A stretch of DNA of 64,000 nucleotides from Dentipellis sp. KUC8613 (GCA_002286715.1 NSJX01000035.1:1-64000); one strand, 5' to 3'. Counted from the first letter of the stretch, positions 23,780-36,483 are shown. The notes: generated by a model not told the origin, from the letters alone. Made by a program: numbers and translations.

Positions 23780-24937
23780 ATGCCCGTCAACGCCCTCGTT
23801 GATCTTGTCCCGAACATGATCGTGCAGATGGTTTTGTATGGTAAGCATACGGTGTATATCCACACCTTCACTGTAGCTGATAATGCGGCGGGAAGGTATG
23901 AATGTTTCGTTAAGTACCGCCACGACGATTGTGTTACTGCGTCGGAGCACTGGGGAGGGAGTATTGCATATATGGCTCCTTTTGATGCTCGCGCTCATGT
24001 TCTCCATTGCAACGACGGTGAGTTTGACTATCTAATATTCGAAAGAGAAAGGGAGATACTCAATGACTCCATCCTTCGTAGGACATCGCCATGAATACAC
24101 TATTGTCTCTGTTGGGGACCAGACGTATCAGTGTTGAGCATCACATAACATATCAACTCGAATATCAAAGAACACGGCAGTTTCTTCTTGTATTTCAGGC
24201 GGCTTTAGGAGATTTAGTAACTGTCCGTTGCTCTTCCCAAGGAACTGACATCGTGCTGACATTGTGGCCATTAGATTTGGCGTTGCTATATAGTTTACGG
24301 GAAGAAAATCGTCGCAGTCTTGCTCCCAGTGCTGACTGCCCTTGCCAGTTTCGGTATGTAATGTGTTCGTATTGACCTGGTGCGCTGCTGACCATGCATA
24401 GCCTTGGGTATAGACCTTTCAGATGCTGGCATAGACGCCTTCGGTAGGGATGGGATCGACGACGCGGCGGCGCCTTTGGTTATATGGGATAACAAGAGCT
24501 GGGCATGGGCTGGAATAACAATAATTTGCACTGTCTACTGCATGGGTTCGTCTCCTTCATCATTTTATGCAAATTGCAGGCCTTACCATTCTCCAGTTGC
24601 AATTTCTGTCAAGATCTATTCATCTGCCCGGCTCACAAAGAGCAGCAGATTATTTGCAGTTATCTTCTTTATCATCGAGACCAGCTTCATCTACACTCTG
24701 GGCGTGATTTTATATCTCCTCGCAGCGTCGGGTGTTTTTGACGTGGTGATAGACATTCAGACTGTGCTCATGGGGGCGATTGTCCAACTTCCCGTACGTC
24801 CCTCCACTAAAGTCTTCGAATCAAACGATGGAGTGGGGACTCTCCCCACTCCGAGGACTCAGCAGGGAGAGCAGGAGGGGTCCCAGGGGGCATGCAGGAG
24901 GGTTCGGGGGGTGCCGACGGAGAGTTCCGAGGCTTAG
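23780..24937 (+). CDS. 7-TM membrane protein, Agaricomycete-specific family, paralogue 1
   Basis: Polytopic membrane protein of unknown function from a family common in Agaricomycetes. Exon tracing gives an intact reading: MPVNALVDLVPNMIVQMVLY, intron, then segments VLLRRSTGEGVLHIWLLLML, FLLVFQAALGDLVT, IWRCYIVYGKKIVAVLLPVL, WAWAGITIICTVYCMG, RLFAVIFFIIETSFIYTLGV, VLMGAIVQLP. The motif WRCY(I/V)..(Y/F)...V.VLLPVL and the preceding (F/L)Q..LGD are shared with the gene at 28338-29747. The cytosolic tail runs to the stop TAG at 24935-24937. The first introns follow codons LYG and ATT. I infer seven membrane segments from hydrophobicity. No ligand or role can be assigned. Confidence 0.75.
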
Positions 24938-26020
24938 TCAGCCATTGCAGAGAGTTAGAGTCGTACGTGTTCGTAGCTAGAGCATCGTTGGTATCATCAG
25001 CATCATCCCAGCGCGCTGCTATAGCGTTGGGTCTCAGCTCATTGCGAGTGTGAGTCGTCTCTCGGGGTGTCTTAGGCAGATTCCCCCATCCCAACGATAC
25101 GATGAACCAATAATCCTAATCATCCATTTGCCAGCCTATCGTATTTTGCCTTCTTCTCCTGCAAATCAAGATTTACAATAGCGGGAGCCATGACGTCCAG
25201 TACACAAAACCAGAACCGGCCAGGCCTTGGGCTGCCGTACGCCGCATTTTCAGGACCGGCAGGGGGGCTTCCGCCCATGGCGATATGTCGACTTTCCAAG
25301 CGGCCCCTGTCGCTGCACACGATTTGACGCGCACGATGTCGGCAGAAGCCCACCACTCGAATGTAGACAGCACGCACTCCATAGCTGACTCCGAGGCTGA
25401 CGCAGTCGGGAATCGGAATAAGCAGGTTTCCGGTGTTTGAGATGCCGCATGATTTGGTCTGTACGTTTGCCAGCGGGCGGCTGCGTATTTATTTCATGTC
25501 GGACACGCACTAGCGTATCGAGTAGTACTTGCAAGTATATTCCTAGTTACCTATCGTTCTCAATGTCGATGTCCCGTGTCATTTATTTCAACACGTCGAG
25601 TCTAAGCTGGCTGAGGACAAGCCTACGCCCTTATAATCCTCGCTGGCGCCGTGGAATAGCACGAGTCATTGCCCAGTATGAAAGTGAATATCACGAAAGC
25701 CGCCGTCTGTCGGAGCATCAGCATCTCCTTGATGATGAAGGACGGGGCCTAGCATTGTAGCTGTCGAGGGCAGCAAGTATCGCAGTGTCTGCGGGCGGCA
25801 TCGATCCAGCATATTGACGGACATACCACCGGCTATGAACACTCTTGCCGTGCGGAAGCTGCTGAAGGGACGGATGCTATGAAGCGTCGGAAAACAGGCA
25901 TGGACTCTGTGTCGGATGGTATGTATTATCGCGCGTTCAGATACAGGGGTAGATTAAGCAACAACAGCCCAGCCAGGGACATAGCTACATCCCATTTTAC
26001 CCGCCTCGACGCCACATCGT
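24938..26020. other. Intergenic region, no supported gene
   Basis: About 1.1 kb between convergent genes. A plus-strand frame at 25437-25760 and minus-strand frames near 25120-25534 lack motifs and intron logic, so I leave them out. Confidence 0.45.
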
Positions 26021-27955
26021 CTAGTAGATGCCGGGTATAAACTTGTACTTGACGACGGCGCAGTAGCGGTCCCAGTCCTTGCCGTACTTCTTCGCGCACC
26101 GCTCGAAGTCGCGCCCGCAGCGGTGCACGAGGACGGTGATGAAGAAGACGGAGTAGAAGTACGGGATGGGCGAGGCGGTGCCGACGATGAGGCCCCAGGT
26201 GAAGCTCTGTACCCAGTCGGCGACGTAGTTCTACGGTTTTTGGGTCAGCACGCGTTCATCCTCAGGATTCGAAGATGCGAATACTGACGGGCTTGCGGGA
26301 GTACCTCCACCATCCGCTCGTTAGGAGACGGTTACTGTACGACGCGAGGGAGGATTAGTGACGGGGCCTCGAAGAACGCAGAATAGGGTAATTACCCGTG
26401 AGCCGTCTGGATGTACTCCGGGTTCTTGATCGTGCCGTAGGGCAGCTGGGGGAAGGTCCAGCGGTAGTTGAAGTTGCCCTGCGTCTGCATCTTGAAGCGG
26501 CTCTTCTGCGACATGGCGGTGTCCCAGCTGCAACGAGGATGATGTGAATATCACTGATAGAGCCCAGGTGGTAAGCTATGGAGGTACTGACATGCAATAC
26601 GCGGTGATGAGAGTCAGGTAGATCGCGATGTATCCGGGGGTCGTGAAGCGGTATTTTGAGGGGTCGTGGGAGGCCATGTAGACGACGGAATAGACGTAGG
26701 TCTATCGACATATCAGTGGTTGTAAGTGATTCACTGCGTTGTAACGGTTGCAAGTAGACTTACGAAGGGGACACCGGCAAAGTTCCAGAAGATGACCATG
26801 AAGCCCCATCTATCGCGAGTCTTAGAATTGTATCACTCGGGACATGAAAGGACGTACTTTTCGTGATACATATCCCAAGTCTGCGGGATACATTCTTCGC
26901 CCTTGCAGCTAGTTGAGAGTCAGAGAGATGAGCGAATGGAAATAATATATATACACTCACCATGCGTTCAGATAGAACCACGTCGCAAGAACCATAAACG
27001 CCATGTTCTGCGACGCATTAGGAACCCAAAGAGAAGAGGACAAGAATACGACGTACGGGTGTGACATACCCATAAGCTTCATACTGCTTGCACGAGCCCG
27101 AGACGGCGAGGAAGAAGACGATGACCCACGGAATGCGGACCTCAGCCCACATCTTCAAGTCAATCGGGCCAATACGGGGGTTCAGCGCAGCGCCCATCCA
27201 GACGTCATAAATGAAGTTGCCGGACATGCGCATCTGCTCGCCGCGCGCGACTGCCCAGAAGTACATGCCGAAGGACACGCCGAAGCCGTAGATCATCGCG
27301 ACGGTCATGAGGTGGCCGTAGTTGTCGATGATCTCCGTCAGCCGGAAGATCTCGGTGTAGTGCAGGACGGCGGCGAGCGCGATCGTGGTGTAGACGGAGA
27401 AAAGCGCGTTGCAGTTGTACATGAGCGTCTTGTAGCCGAGCGACGGCACCGGGAGGCCCTCCTGCTGGTAGCCCGGCATGATCCAGGCGAAGACGAGCTG
27501 CGTGAAGATGAGGCCGCTGTAGACCTTCCATGCATACAGGTTGGGGCTCGCATCCTAGAGTAGCATGAGCGCAAGTCTATCAAGAATTTGGTACCGACCG
27601 TACATCGCGAACGTGAGTCCACATCTCCCAGAGGAACGGCTTGATGTTGTCCACCGAAGTCGGGTAGACAATCTGGCCGTCATAGAACCACAAGCAAATC
27701 CAGAGGTAGTACATGAGCGTCGGGAACCCAATCATCATAGCCGTTACGCCCCACGGGCCGCCAAATTCGTATCTAGCAAATGCCATGAGCAGCACGCTCG
27801 AAAGGTAAAAATTCACAGCACACGCACGAATCATGAGTGTCGAGCAGTTTGTCGGCCCTCCTGCCCTCGTCGGTAGTGGTGACCTCGGGTATGCCGACAT
27901 TTCTGTGGCGCAGACCGCCGTTGGCGGAGTTGACGGCAGTGGACGTTGCGGACAT
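26021..27955 (-). CDS. ERG4: C-24(28) sterol reductase Erg4
   Basis: Last enzyme of ergosterol synthesis, reducing the C-24(28) double bond using NADPH in the ER membrane. The start at 27955 gives MSATSTAVNSANGGLRHRNV; after an intron come YEFGGPWGVTAMMIGFPTLM, YYLWICLWFYDGQIVYP, KPFLWEMWTHVRD, then many membrane helices. Family-specific blocks: WGFMVIFWNFAGVPFTYVYS, YRFTTPGYIAIYLTLITAYC, LLTSGWWRYSRKPNYVADW, RCAKKYGKDWDRYC and the C-terminus VVKYKFIPGIY. The sterol-reductase signature and end match Erg4 better than the related C-14 reductase Erg24. Seven or more introns, including one inside the LLTSGWW block (about 26226-26285). The stop TAG is at 26021-26023. Confidence 0.93.
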
Positions 27956-28337
27956 GGTGTGAACAACGCTGGCAATAGCGCGTCGTACGACCGCCTCTAC
28001 TTATTTCACAAGTCGCGTCGCGTCAACAGATCAAAACAACGCGCTATTTATCATGGTGCGGCTACTTTACTTACTCTCTGCAGGTACGCGAAATTTTCTC
28101 TCAATTCATTCAGGGATTCAGGGTGTTGCGAGATCATCCGTGCGCAGCAAGCGTGAGACTTACAGATTGGTGAGCTGATGCAAGGGGCATGAACTCGAAA
28201 CTGTACGGGGAGAATAGAAATTGTGATATAGCTACAGCCGCAACAAGACCGTCCTTGTTCCGGGCATTCCGGGTACGTGCGAGTCTTCAACTTGCACCAT
28301 GCTATAGGTGCAAACGAACGCAGGGAAATATACACCA
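27956..28337. other. Short intergenic region (ERG4 upstream side)
   Basis: 382 bp holding the ERG4 promoter and the 3' flank of the second 7-TM gene. Nothing else seen. Confidence 0.5.
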
Positions 28338-29747
28338 CTACCTGATTTCTTCAGCCAACGCCTTCTTCCGCACCTCCGAGCTATCGTCGCCGGACGAATG
28401 CACCTCCGCCTGCGTCGAGATCTGTATAGCAAGCGGACGCATCTGGAAAGCCCCAGCTGACACACCGAGGCTGGTACTGGGCTCTCTCCGGAGCTTCAGC
28501 AAGTCGCGCACAGCTTCCCACGACAGGCGGGTGGAGGTGATGGGCTGCGCTTGGGCGTAGGTGCCTGAGCTGCCCGCGCGTTCGTGGGTGTATTTGACGA
28601 ATTGGTGGAACTGCAGCTGCAGGATGATAAGGCAGAAGAGGATGGGCTAGATCACAGGTAGAGTCGGTTGGTACGGGTGTGTATTTGCACATGGGATGAT
28701 GCACTTACGACGAGAGGGGTGATGAGGTCCATGACGACGAATTGCCCGTTCGAGCTGGTCAGGTCGGTGACGAGAAACGCGACGAGACTCGACGTGTAGA
28801 GTGCGCCAGCTTCGACTATGACGACGACGACTGGGAACAGGGAGCTCTGGCTTGTGAAGAAATGGCCAGACCTATAAATCTTCCATGTAATCGCCACTAG
28901 ATATCGTAGACAGATGAGAGATTCGCTCCAGACTGCGTATATGGCGCGGAGGAAACTTACGGGTGCAGTAGACGCTGGTGGACATCATGCAGACGTCATA
29001 CGCTTTGATCCAACGGCTACAGAGGTTGAAGGCTGCGGAATTGAGCGAGGGGACATGTGTGGTCGACTCCAAGACGAAGCACCCAGAGACTGGTCAAAAC
29101 CATCAGTACATTTCCGTTCGAGATTCTGAGAAACTCACTGAGGCCTGCGCTTAATATGAGAACCGGGAGAAGGACAACTTTGACATCTCTGTTGAAGATG
29201 ACGTAGCAGCGCCAGGTCTATGAGGTTGTCAGAGTTGGATGTTGTGGTTCCGAGTCGTGGTCTGCGGAGAACTAGCTCACATGTACGCAGTCGCCGAGCG
29301 TAGTCTGAAGTACTAGGATAGTGTTCTTTGCGACAAACAAAGGCTGTGATAGGTTGTCGAAATAGTCGAGAGCGCCGTTAGAACCATTGTGGATCTTCTT
29401 GATGAAAGCCTCGAACACCCGCACAAAGGATATGAAGACGTGCTGTTGGTCTGAGTGTAAGCTTATTGCCATGCACAACGAGACGAAAATGAATTACTTA
29501 CCGCGGTCGATAGGACCAACATAATCAAAAGCACTAGTAACAGCCGCTTGTTGACCGCCCCTCCCTCCACCCAGACGCGCATAAGGGAAAGAGAAGTAAC
29601 GGCGCCCATCGTCATACCAATGCCTGTCGTCATTATTATAAACATCCGAAAGCAGCAGTTCGATTATGGCGGCAAATGAAACTCACCATAGAGGATGGTC
29701 TCGACGAGAATCGCCGCCAGGCCAGCTTCGTGGAGCGGAAAACTCAT
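28338..29747 (-). CDS. 7-TM membrane protein, Agaricomycete-specific family, paralogue 2
   Basis: Paralogue of the gene at 23780-24937, function unknown. The start at 29747 reads MSFPLHEAGLAAILVETILY before the first intron. Later segments: MTMGAVTSLSLMRVWVEGG, KRLLLVLLIMLVLSTA, FVAKNTILVLQTTLGDCVH, TWRCYVIFNRDVKVVLLPVL, SLFPVVVVIVEAGALYTSSL, MDLITPLV, PILFCLIILQLQFHQFVKYT. The last exon encodes a soluble Ser-rich tail ending EEIR with TAG at 28338-28340. The two family members lie on opposite sides of ERG4 and on opposite strands. The second exon's acceptor (near 29645) is not resolved; the other exon edges fit GT-AG rules. Confidence 0.72.
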
Positions 29748-31385
29748 CGCGCTGGGACTGCGCCTCAGGCACCTGCGACGTGGCTATCTCACGTTAAGCA
29801 AGGCCGGCAACGACGAAGCTCCTCGTATATAAGGACGAGACAGAGCTCGTGATGTCTCCATGATGGCGAGTGTACAATGGAGACACAAACTTGGAGAAGT
29901 GTGCAACGAATCAGAACGCGCGATGATACGCGCATAAGCCTGGCACTGTCTGCCAAAGTTAGTGTCTACTAGTGTTCCAGAGAGAACGCTACGCACCAAT
30001 GAGGAGACCACGGCGAGTACAGCTGGCACAGGTACCCGTGAGATGGAGCAGAAGAATCGAAGCAACGTGGGAGGGGTTCTACGCAAGACTTTGACCGTTT
30101 CATATGTACTGGGAGTACTCCTACAAGAGCTCCTCATAACTGTATACACCGTTGACGCCGTCTGGTCCACAACAACAGCTTTTGAATAGAGAACAACGTC
30201 TCATCTGATCATCAAGGATCTCGAGAATGGTGCTGTGGCAGCCGACAGCGGCGAACTGTGATCCGTGATATCCATGGATGACCATCTCTTCACCAAAGTC
30301 TTGTTTATTTTGAAGACATTGGTCCGAGTGTTATCAATCAAGTGAAGTCACCTGGGAAAAGATGGCCTATACAATACGCAACGTCGTGGAACTATCATTC
30401 CATCATCGCTCGGAGTAGTGCATGTGTACTATGAATAAGTCTGGACACGCACGGTCATATGTTGCATCTAGCCAAGCCGTCAAGTACCTCATGACATAAA
30501 TTGTCATCGACCTTCATAGCTGCCGGGGACCGTTTCATGTTGTGAGAAGGCGGGCAACGAGAGTTTCGTCAAAGAACAACACTCGAAGTTGCCGACGCGT
30601 GCCGGTTCCGCTTCCGGGAGATGCCGCCGGCAACCCGATACCTTGGCTTTACTGGTATTATAAACCGATGGCCCAGCTCAAGTTCTCTTTTCCCGCCAGC
30701 GCGAGTGGCAACGGAGGCATCGAGTCCTCGCGCTGCAGATCTGGGGGGCCTTTCGAGCCGGAGAATGTCGGAAAGTGCGTTTTTGTGTCCTGGAAATCAC
30801 CCGCAACTCGAGCTGCTCGCACCCGCCCAGCTATCTGGACGTGTTGAGCCTCAAAGCTCTCACAATCCGGCGTATTTACGTGGTGAAGGGTTTCAGCTTG
30901 AGATGGCCGGAATGCCCATAACATGACATGTCTACACCCGCACAACTGGCGACCCACGTCATCGTAATCGAGCAACGAGGCATCGGCACCCCAATCCCGC
31001 TGGCATGGCGCCCGCGTCGAGTACGAGCCGGCGGCATCACAGAGTCATATCACGCAAGACAAGCAGCAAGCACTTGACCATTTTCGTTCCCCAGGACGCC
31101 AGGCGCGGTACTCGTCTCATTGTGCAGATCCTTGTATCCGCACATACCACAGGCATAGAGGTGCATTCGGAGTCTGTATCACCCTCTGGCAGGCTTCCGT
31201 CACACATAAACGAGGTTCCGCCCTAAGGAACGATCATCCTCGCGGCTTTGTCGAGGTTCGTAGCTATGTAAACCGCGAAACTGCATTATCGGGCGCTTAT
31301 GAACTTGCTTTAGCCCACATACCAGAGCTGCACGTTCCCTTCAACCACAACACCACCTCTCATTCGCTAGTTGACAGCTAGATAT
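29748..31385. other. 1.6 kb intergenic region
   Basis: Between the divergent 7-TM and PH-CNH genes. Open frames overlap on both strands (29784-30189; 30542-30975) with no family motif. I see no repeat or RNA gene. Confidence 0.45.
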
Positions 31386-33701
31386 ATGGTAGTAATGCTT
31401 AATCGGCGTAAGTCCCGTCCGTCTATCAAGGCTGACAAGGAGGTATGTGTTTCGGTGTTTCGGTGTGTCGGGGCTTGTTGACGCGTTGTTGACACGTGCG
31501 GTGGAGCAGCACGCCGGACTTCCTCCGTTCGAATGTGAATTCGATTTCGAGAAGCTCAAGGCCAATTTATTGGACAAGTCCAAAGATCCTGTTGTAAGTT
31601 ATTTTTACGGGGAATTCCTCTGTACCTAAAAGCTCGTGGCCTGCTAGTCACCTATTTGCACGGGAAATGACTCTATTATTCATTCTGGAACCGTCCTCTA
31701 TCGGCGTGAGGACGAAGGATTGTTCGGAGCCTGGAACGAACTCTTCCTAGTACTCACAAATAATCACCGTACGTCTTCAAACATCACCCTCGTGATTTTT
31801 TCATCCCGAGCATTCTTCGATAGTGCTAATCGCCGAGCCAAAGCAAGAAGGCGACACCACAAGACACTCTTTGATCACCCGAGTAAGTGACACATCCAAA
31901 ATTTACTGGACTATCCAGCTCATCCGAGCTTTTCAGCCTATCCTTCTAGACCTCCTCGTGCTCTCAAACTTCACCGACTCGCCAACAAAGCGGATACTAG
32001 CGGGCTACTTCAACATCCTCAAGCACACAGGCGTGAAACAGTCTCCCCCAGCGTCCCCATTACAGGATGCATTGTCGGTATATCCATTCACAATAGGCAG
32101 CGCCTCTGGGCGACAAGGGGACTACACGCTGTACGTCGAGACCGCACAGGTCCGTGAAGACTGGAAACATCAACTCGAAGCCGCGCTTCGGCGGCGCGAG
32201 CTCGAGCAGGCATCGAGCAGAGCTTTTGAAATCAAGATGTTCGATGTCGTCGCGCCTATCATTCCAGAATCGGACGGCGAGACGCGCATGGGGAAGGCGA
32301 ATTGTGCGATACTGTGGGGTGTGTGCTGCCATTTGCACCGTTGCTGATATTCTCACTGAAGTGAATCTCACTAGCTACGAATGATGATCGTGAGCTTATT
32401 GCTCTTGGCTGCGACGAAGGCGTTTGGATCGGCCTCAGCCATAAACCCAAATGTCAGTTCTATTTTTTATATACTCCGGCCTTCTCTGACCTCTGCCTAT
32501 TTTTTTTCAGCTCTGCGACGAGTACTTCGCGTGAAGTCCGTCACACAAATTGCGCTGATGAAGGATTGCGGCATGTTTCTCGTCCTGACCGAAAACGTCC
32601 GCCTTCTTCCTCCTTCGTCTGGTGTGTCGACATTGACGCGTTCCTGTCCGTAGACGCTCCTTGCATACCACATAGAATCCCTCGTCCCCTCGTCTCCTCA
32701 CAATCACAACCACACCGTCACCCAAACCCCTCAGAAGCTCAGTCGTGCAAACAATGAGGTTCTGTTCTTCGCCATGGGATACTTGGAACACCGAACTTTG
32801 GTCATCTACACGAGCAAAAAAGACGTACGTCGAACCCACCGTGCTCGCCGCAACTAACTCACGAGAGGTGCCACGGTATCCAGAACGGCAGCGTATTCCG
32901 CGTGCTGGAGCCCGACTACATCAGGATCGGGAACTCCGCCGCCGGGGACCCTCATCTCAACGGCCAGCAGCCAAACTGGTTCCGCATCTACCGGGTATGC
33001 CGTTCAAGTAATTTTGGTACGCGGTGACTTACGCATCGCCTGCTGACAGGACTTCTTCCTCCCCTCCGAATGCCGTGACCTCGCGTTCCTCGACTCGGAG
33101 CTTGCGATTCTCTGCAAGACGGGCTTCGAGCTGATGGACTGGTCGAAGTGCGTGCGAATGGCTCGTTGATTCTTTTGGTGATACTTATCGTGACTAGCTT
33201 TGCGAACATCGTTATTCCGCGGAGTGGCCATCCACAGCACTCCAAGCTTCTGTCCACATGCGCATCGAGCCGTCCACTGGCCATATTCCAGTGTCCAGAT
33301 AACGACCTCCTGCTCTGCTACGATGGTAAGTTCCTTTTCTACTTTCGTCTGTCCTTCGTACCGAAGTATCTCGGCATCCAGAACTAGGATTGTACGTGAA
33401 CCAGGCGGGCGACCCGAACCCCGCCAAACAGCCCATAGAATGGGAAAGCGCCGCCGAGCGCATCGTGCGCCACGGAGAATACATTCTGCTGTTCAACGCG
33501 CATTTCGTCGAGGTCCACGATCTCGAGACGGGCAAATTGTGCCAGATCATCCGCGGAGAGAGGCTTCGCTGCATATGTGGCGCACATAATGCAGAGACGA
33601 CAGCACGGGTGTATGGCACGATGGGTGGTGGGGATGCAGAGGACGGGGAGGGGCAGCGGATTTTCGAGTTGGCGCCTGTTGTGCGGCAGGCGCGGTCTTG
33701 A
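31386..33701 (+). CDS. RhoGEF-like PH-CNH protein lacking a DH domain
   Basis: Resembles the C-terminal half of fungal Rho1 exchange factors of the Rom2 type. Exon 1 (31386-31442) encodes MVVMLNRRKSRPSIKADKE; exon 2 FDFEKLKANLLDKSKDPV. A PH-like region follows (VLYRREDEGLFGAWNELFLV, PILLDLLVLSNFTD, YPFTIGSASGRQGDYTLYVE, DWKHQLEAALRRRELEQ), then a citron-homology (CNH) domain: ELIALGCDEGVWIGLSH, SLRRVLRVKSVTQIALM, MGYLEHRTLVIYTSKKD, GSVFRVLEPDYIRIG, DLAFLDSELAILCKTGFELM and LRCIC near the end. I find no catalytic Dbl-homology (DH) region upstream, so it is either a truncated paralogue or a non-catalytic regulator. There are about ten short introns. Without DH it should not itself exchange nucleotide on Rho. 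Confidence 0.75.
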
Positions 33702-33924
33702 TCATCGAGCAGTGACGATAAGAAGTACTTAATAATAGGACATAAACTGCAACACTCTTGCATCGTTGGAGCACAACAGTCTTACGCAAAATCTGAGCCT
33801 GTCACGAATCGTAAGACCAAACACAGAGAAACATCGATGACGAACGAGTAGTGGTATGGCATTAGTTCCGTGAGGGGCCGCATTAATCGAATATATAAGC
33901 TTTCGTCTTTTGTATCCAGCTGGG

Positions 33925-34240
33925 CTATGAGATGCCGGCGCCCTCACCGGTGTCGGTTGGCGCGACCGCCTGCACGCGCTCGTACAGCTGCCTCTTCCTC
34001 TGCGACTCCTCGAGCTCCGCCTGCCTCTGCATCATCTTCTGTTTTCTCCGCTCGTCATCTCTGATGACGCCCTTGTACATTGTCTGTCGCGAAAAGAGAG
34101 CATGTCATGACGAGGGGAGTTCTTAGTAGCAGAGTAGTACACACCTCATGCTCTTGGTCCTGCTGGTAATGGACCGCCCATATCGTGAGCGTCGTCAATG
34201 CCAGCGACGCAATTAATGTGGCCTTCGCAGCCCGCGACAT
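33925..34240 (-). CDS. PET117: Cytochrome c oxidase assembly protein Pet117
   Basis: Small inner-mitochondrial-membrane protein that links haem A synthesis to cytochrome c oxidase assembly. Two exons: 34145-34240 (MSRAAKATLIASLALTTLTI then WAVHYQQDQEHE) and 33925-34083 (TMYKGVIRDDERRKQKMMQR, then AELEESQRKRQLYERV), separated by a 61-nt GT-AG intron. One N-terminal membrane segment plus a charged helix is the usual Pet117 layout, and the total of 84 residues is typical. The stop TAG is at 33925-33927. It is divergent from HER2, sharing 214 bp of promoter. Confidence 0.92.
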
Positions 34241-34454
34241 GCGCAGCTATAGTGTGAAGCAAGGAGTAACTGGCCTTGCGGACGTCGAGACTCGAGAGTG
34301 AGCGTGTAGAGTACTGTGGCGGCGGGCGGGCGGGGCGCGCCGGGGCGGGATTATGTCAGCGCGTAACTCCCGACAACTCGGCCAAGCGCGCCTAGAGCTC
34401 GACGTCGCGCACCGTGACCGCGACGAAGACGCGAAAGCTGCAACACGGCCGACA

Positions 34455-36483
34455 ATGCTCTCAGCATGCAGCTCACTGCGCAAAGCACGCGCAAGACCGC
34501 ACCACCTCGCCCGCTCGCGAGTAGCCCATGCTCATAGTCAAGCTGAAGCTTCCTGGCAGCAGGCTATCCGCACCACGAATTCCAGCGTGAACGCGCTCGT
34601 GTACACCGCGCCTCCGGCGGCGGAGCAGCCCAATGGCAGGCTGAAGGGCCTGACTGTGGCCATCAAGGATAACATATGTACGAAGGAGATGCCGACGACG
34701 TGTTCTTCTGCTATGCTGCGCGGTATGCTTCTTCGCGTCTGAACAGATCTGTATACTGAAGGTAGGATGGGTTTAGAATTTACATCACCATACGACGCTA
34801 CGGTCGTCGGCCTTCTTGGCTCTGAGGGTGCTACTGTTGTCGGCAAGGCGAATTGTGACGAATTTGGTATGGGGTACGTCCATGTGTGTTGTGATTTACA
34901 TCCATTCCTGACTCCGTGCAGATCCTTGAACGTGTATTCAGTGCACGGACCTGTCGTGAACCCATGGGATGTAGAGGAGCGTCGCTCCGCTGGTGGGAGC
35001 TCCGGCGGAAGTGCTGCCGCCGTTGCTGCGGGCATGTGCGATGTGTGCGCCGTGTTCAATCTACCTGTCGACTTCGTACGGTGCCTGACGTCTTTATAGC
35101 GCATTGGGGACGGACACCGGCGGATCAATACGCCTGCCTGCGTCATATTGTGGCGTGGTTGGCCTCAAGCCGTCATACGGGATGCTTAGCAGGTAATTGT
35201 ACTCCAGGGGCGTAGAGGCGAGCCAGACTCACAACCCGCAATAGATGGGGCGTAGTTTCTTTCGCAGATAGTCTCGACTGCGTGGGCATCCTTGGGAAAG
35301 ACATTTCCTCGACACAACGTGTATACGGTCGGTGTGATCCACATAACTCCACGGAGTCGCACCTCATTGGGACAGGGTCTATCTAGACACACTGGCAGTC
35401 TACGACCCAAGAGATCCCACAGCGGCTCGCCCCGAGACTCGCCAGCGAGCACACGAAGCCTGCGAGGAAGAGATGTACCCATGGTCATCCCATGCTGATG
35501 GAGATCTAACTGGTCTCAGAATCGGTATCCCTCAGGCACGTTCGCGTCTCTTAGATCCAGGAGGTAATACCGGGTTTTGTTGACGTCTATATAGGAATAT
35601 TTCCCCAGCGCAATGACACCCTCCGTCCTGACACCTCTCCGACGCACACTCCGCGCGCTCCAAAAGCGAGGCGCGGAGCTCGTGCCCGTCTCGCTCCCTC
35701 AAACCCAGTTCGCACTAAGCGCATACTACGTCCTCGCCAGCGCCGAGGCGAGTAGCAATCTCGCACGCTACGACGGCGTGCGCTACGGTGCGTCCATCCT
35801 CCGCGCACTCAACCCAAACATACTCCTGACACATAACTTGGCATTCAGGACTGCACGTCCCCCCGCCCCCAGGCTCCCCAACACACGCCTCGACATTGAC
35901 CTACGCACACTCCCGCACGCGCGGCTTCGGCCCCGAAGTCCGCAAGCGCATCCTCCTGGGCACCTATGCGCTCACAGCCGAGTACATTTCACCTCTCTTC
36001 TCACCGCTATTGTCAATCTAAGACCCTCCGCGTAGTGCCTTCGACAACTATTTCCTGCAGGCGCAGCGCGTGCGCAAGCTCATCCGCGAGGACTTCACCC
36101 GCGCCTTCCGCGTGCCCGACCCGCTCGCGGCAACTTCGCGGCCCGCGGGCCTCGCGCTGCCCTCAGGCAACACGGCAGAGGAGAATGCCAGTGGTGGCGG
36201 TGTCCACGTCCTCATGCACCCGTCCGCGATCCGCACCGCGCCGCCGCTGGCTGAGGGGGAAGCAAAGGAGGGCGGCGAGAGCCTCGACGCGTACGTGCAG
36301 GACGTGTTAACTGTGCCGGCGTCGCTCGCGGGCGTGCCCGCGCTCAGCGTGCCTGTGCCGCCGGACGAGGGCGGCGATGGGTGGCCGGTGGGCGTGAGCG
36401 TGGTGGGGCAGTGGGGGTGCGAGGAGATGGTGCTGCGCGTGGGGCGGGCGATTGAGGAGGTCGCGAGGGATGTGCGCGTATAG
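34455..36483 (+). CDS. HER2: Mitochondrial Glu-tRNA(Gln) amidotransferase subunit A
   Basis: Amidase subunit (GatA/Her2) of the mitochondrial GatFAB-type enzyme that converts Glu-tRNA(Gln) to Gln-tRNA(Gln). The catalytic triad motifs are visible: Lys in [14 protein letters not shown], the cis-Ser in [16 protein letters not shown], and the nucleophile Ser in [17 protein letters not shown]. Others: [57 protein letters not shown] and [15 protein letters not shown] chose ATG 34455 because it gives a basic presequence ([20 protein letters not shown]); an in-frame ATG at 34353 would add an acidic stretch unsuited to import. Six to eight introns. The stop ends at 36483. It is head-to-head with PET117, another mitochondrial gene. 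Confidence 0.92.

Noticed and set aside
25437..25760. Plus-strand frame of 107 codons
   Set aside because: Low-complexity Ser/Arg translation without motif or intron pattern.
29784..30189. Overlapping frames on both strands upstream of the second 7-TM gene
   Set aside because: Neither strand shows family motifs; probably promoter sequence.
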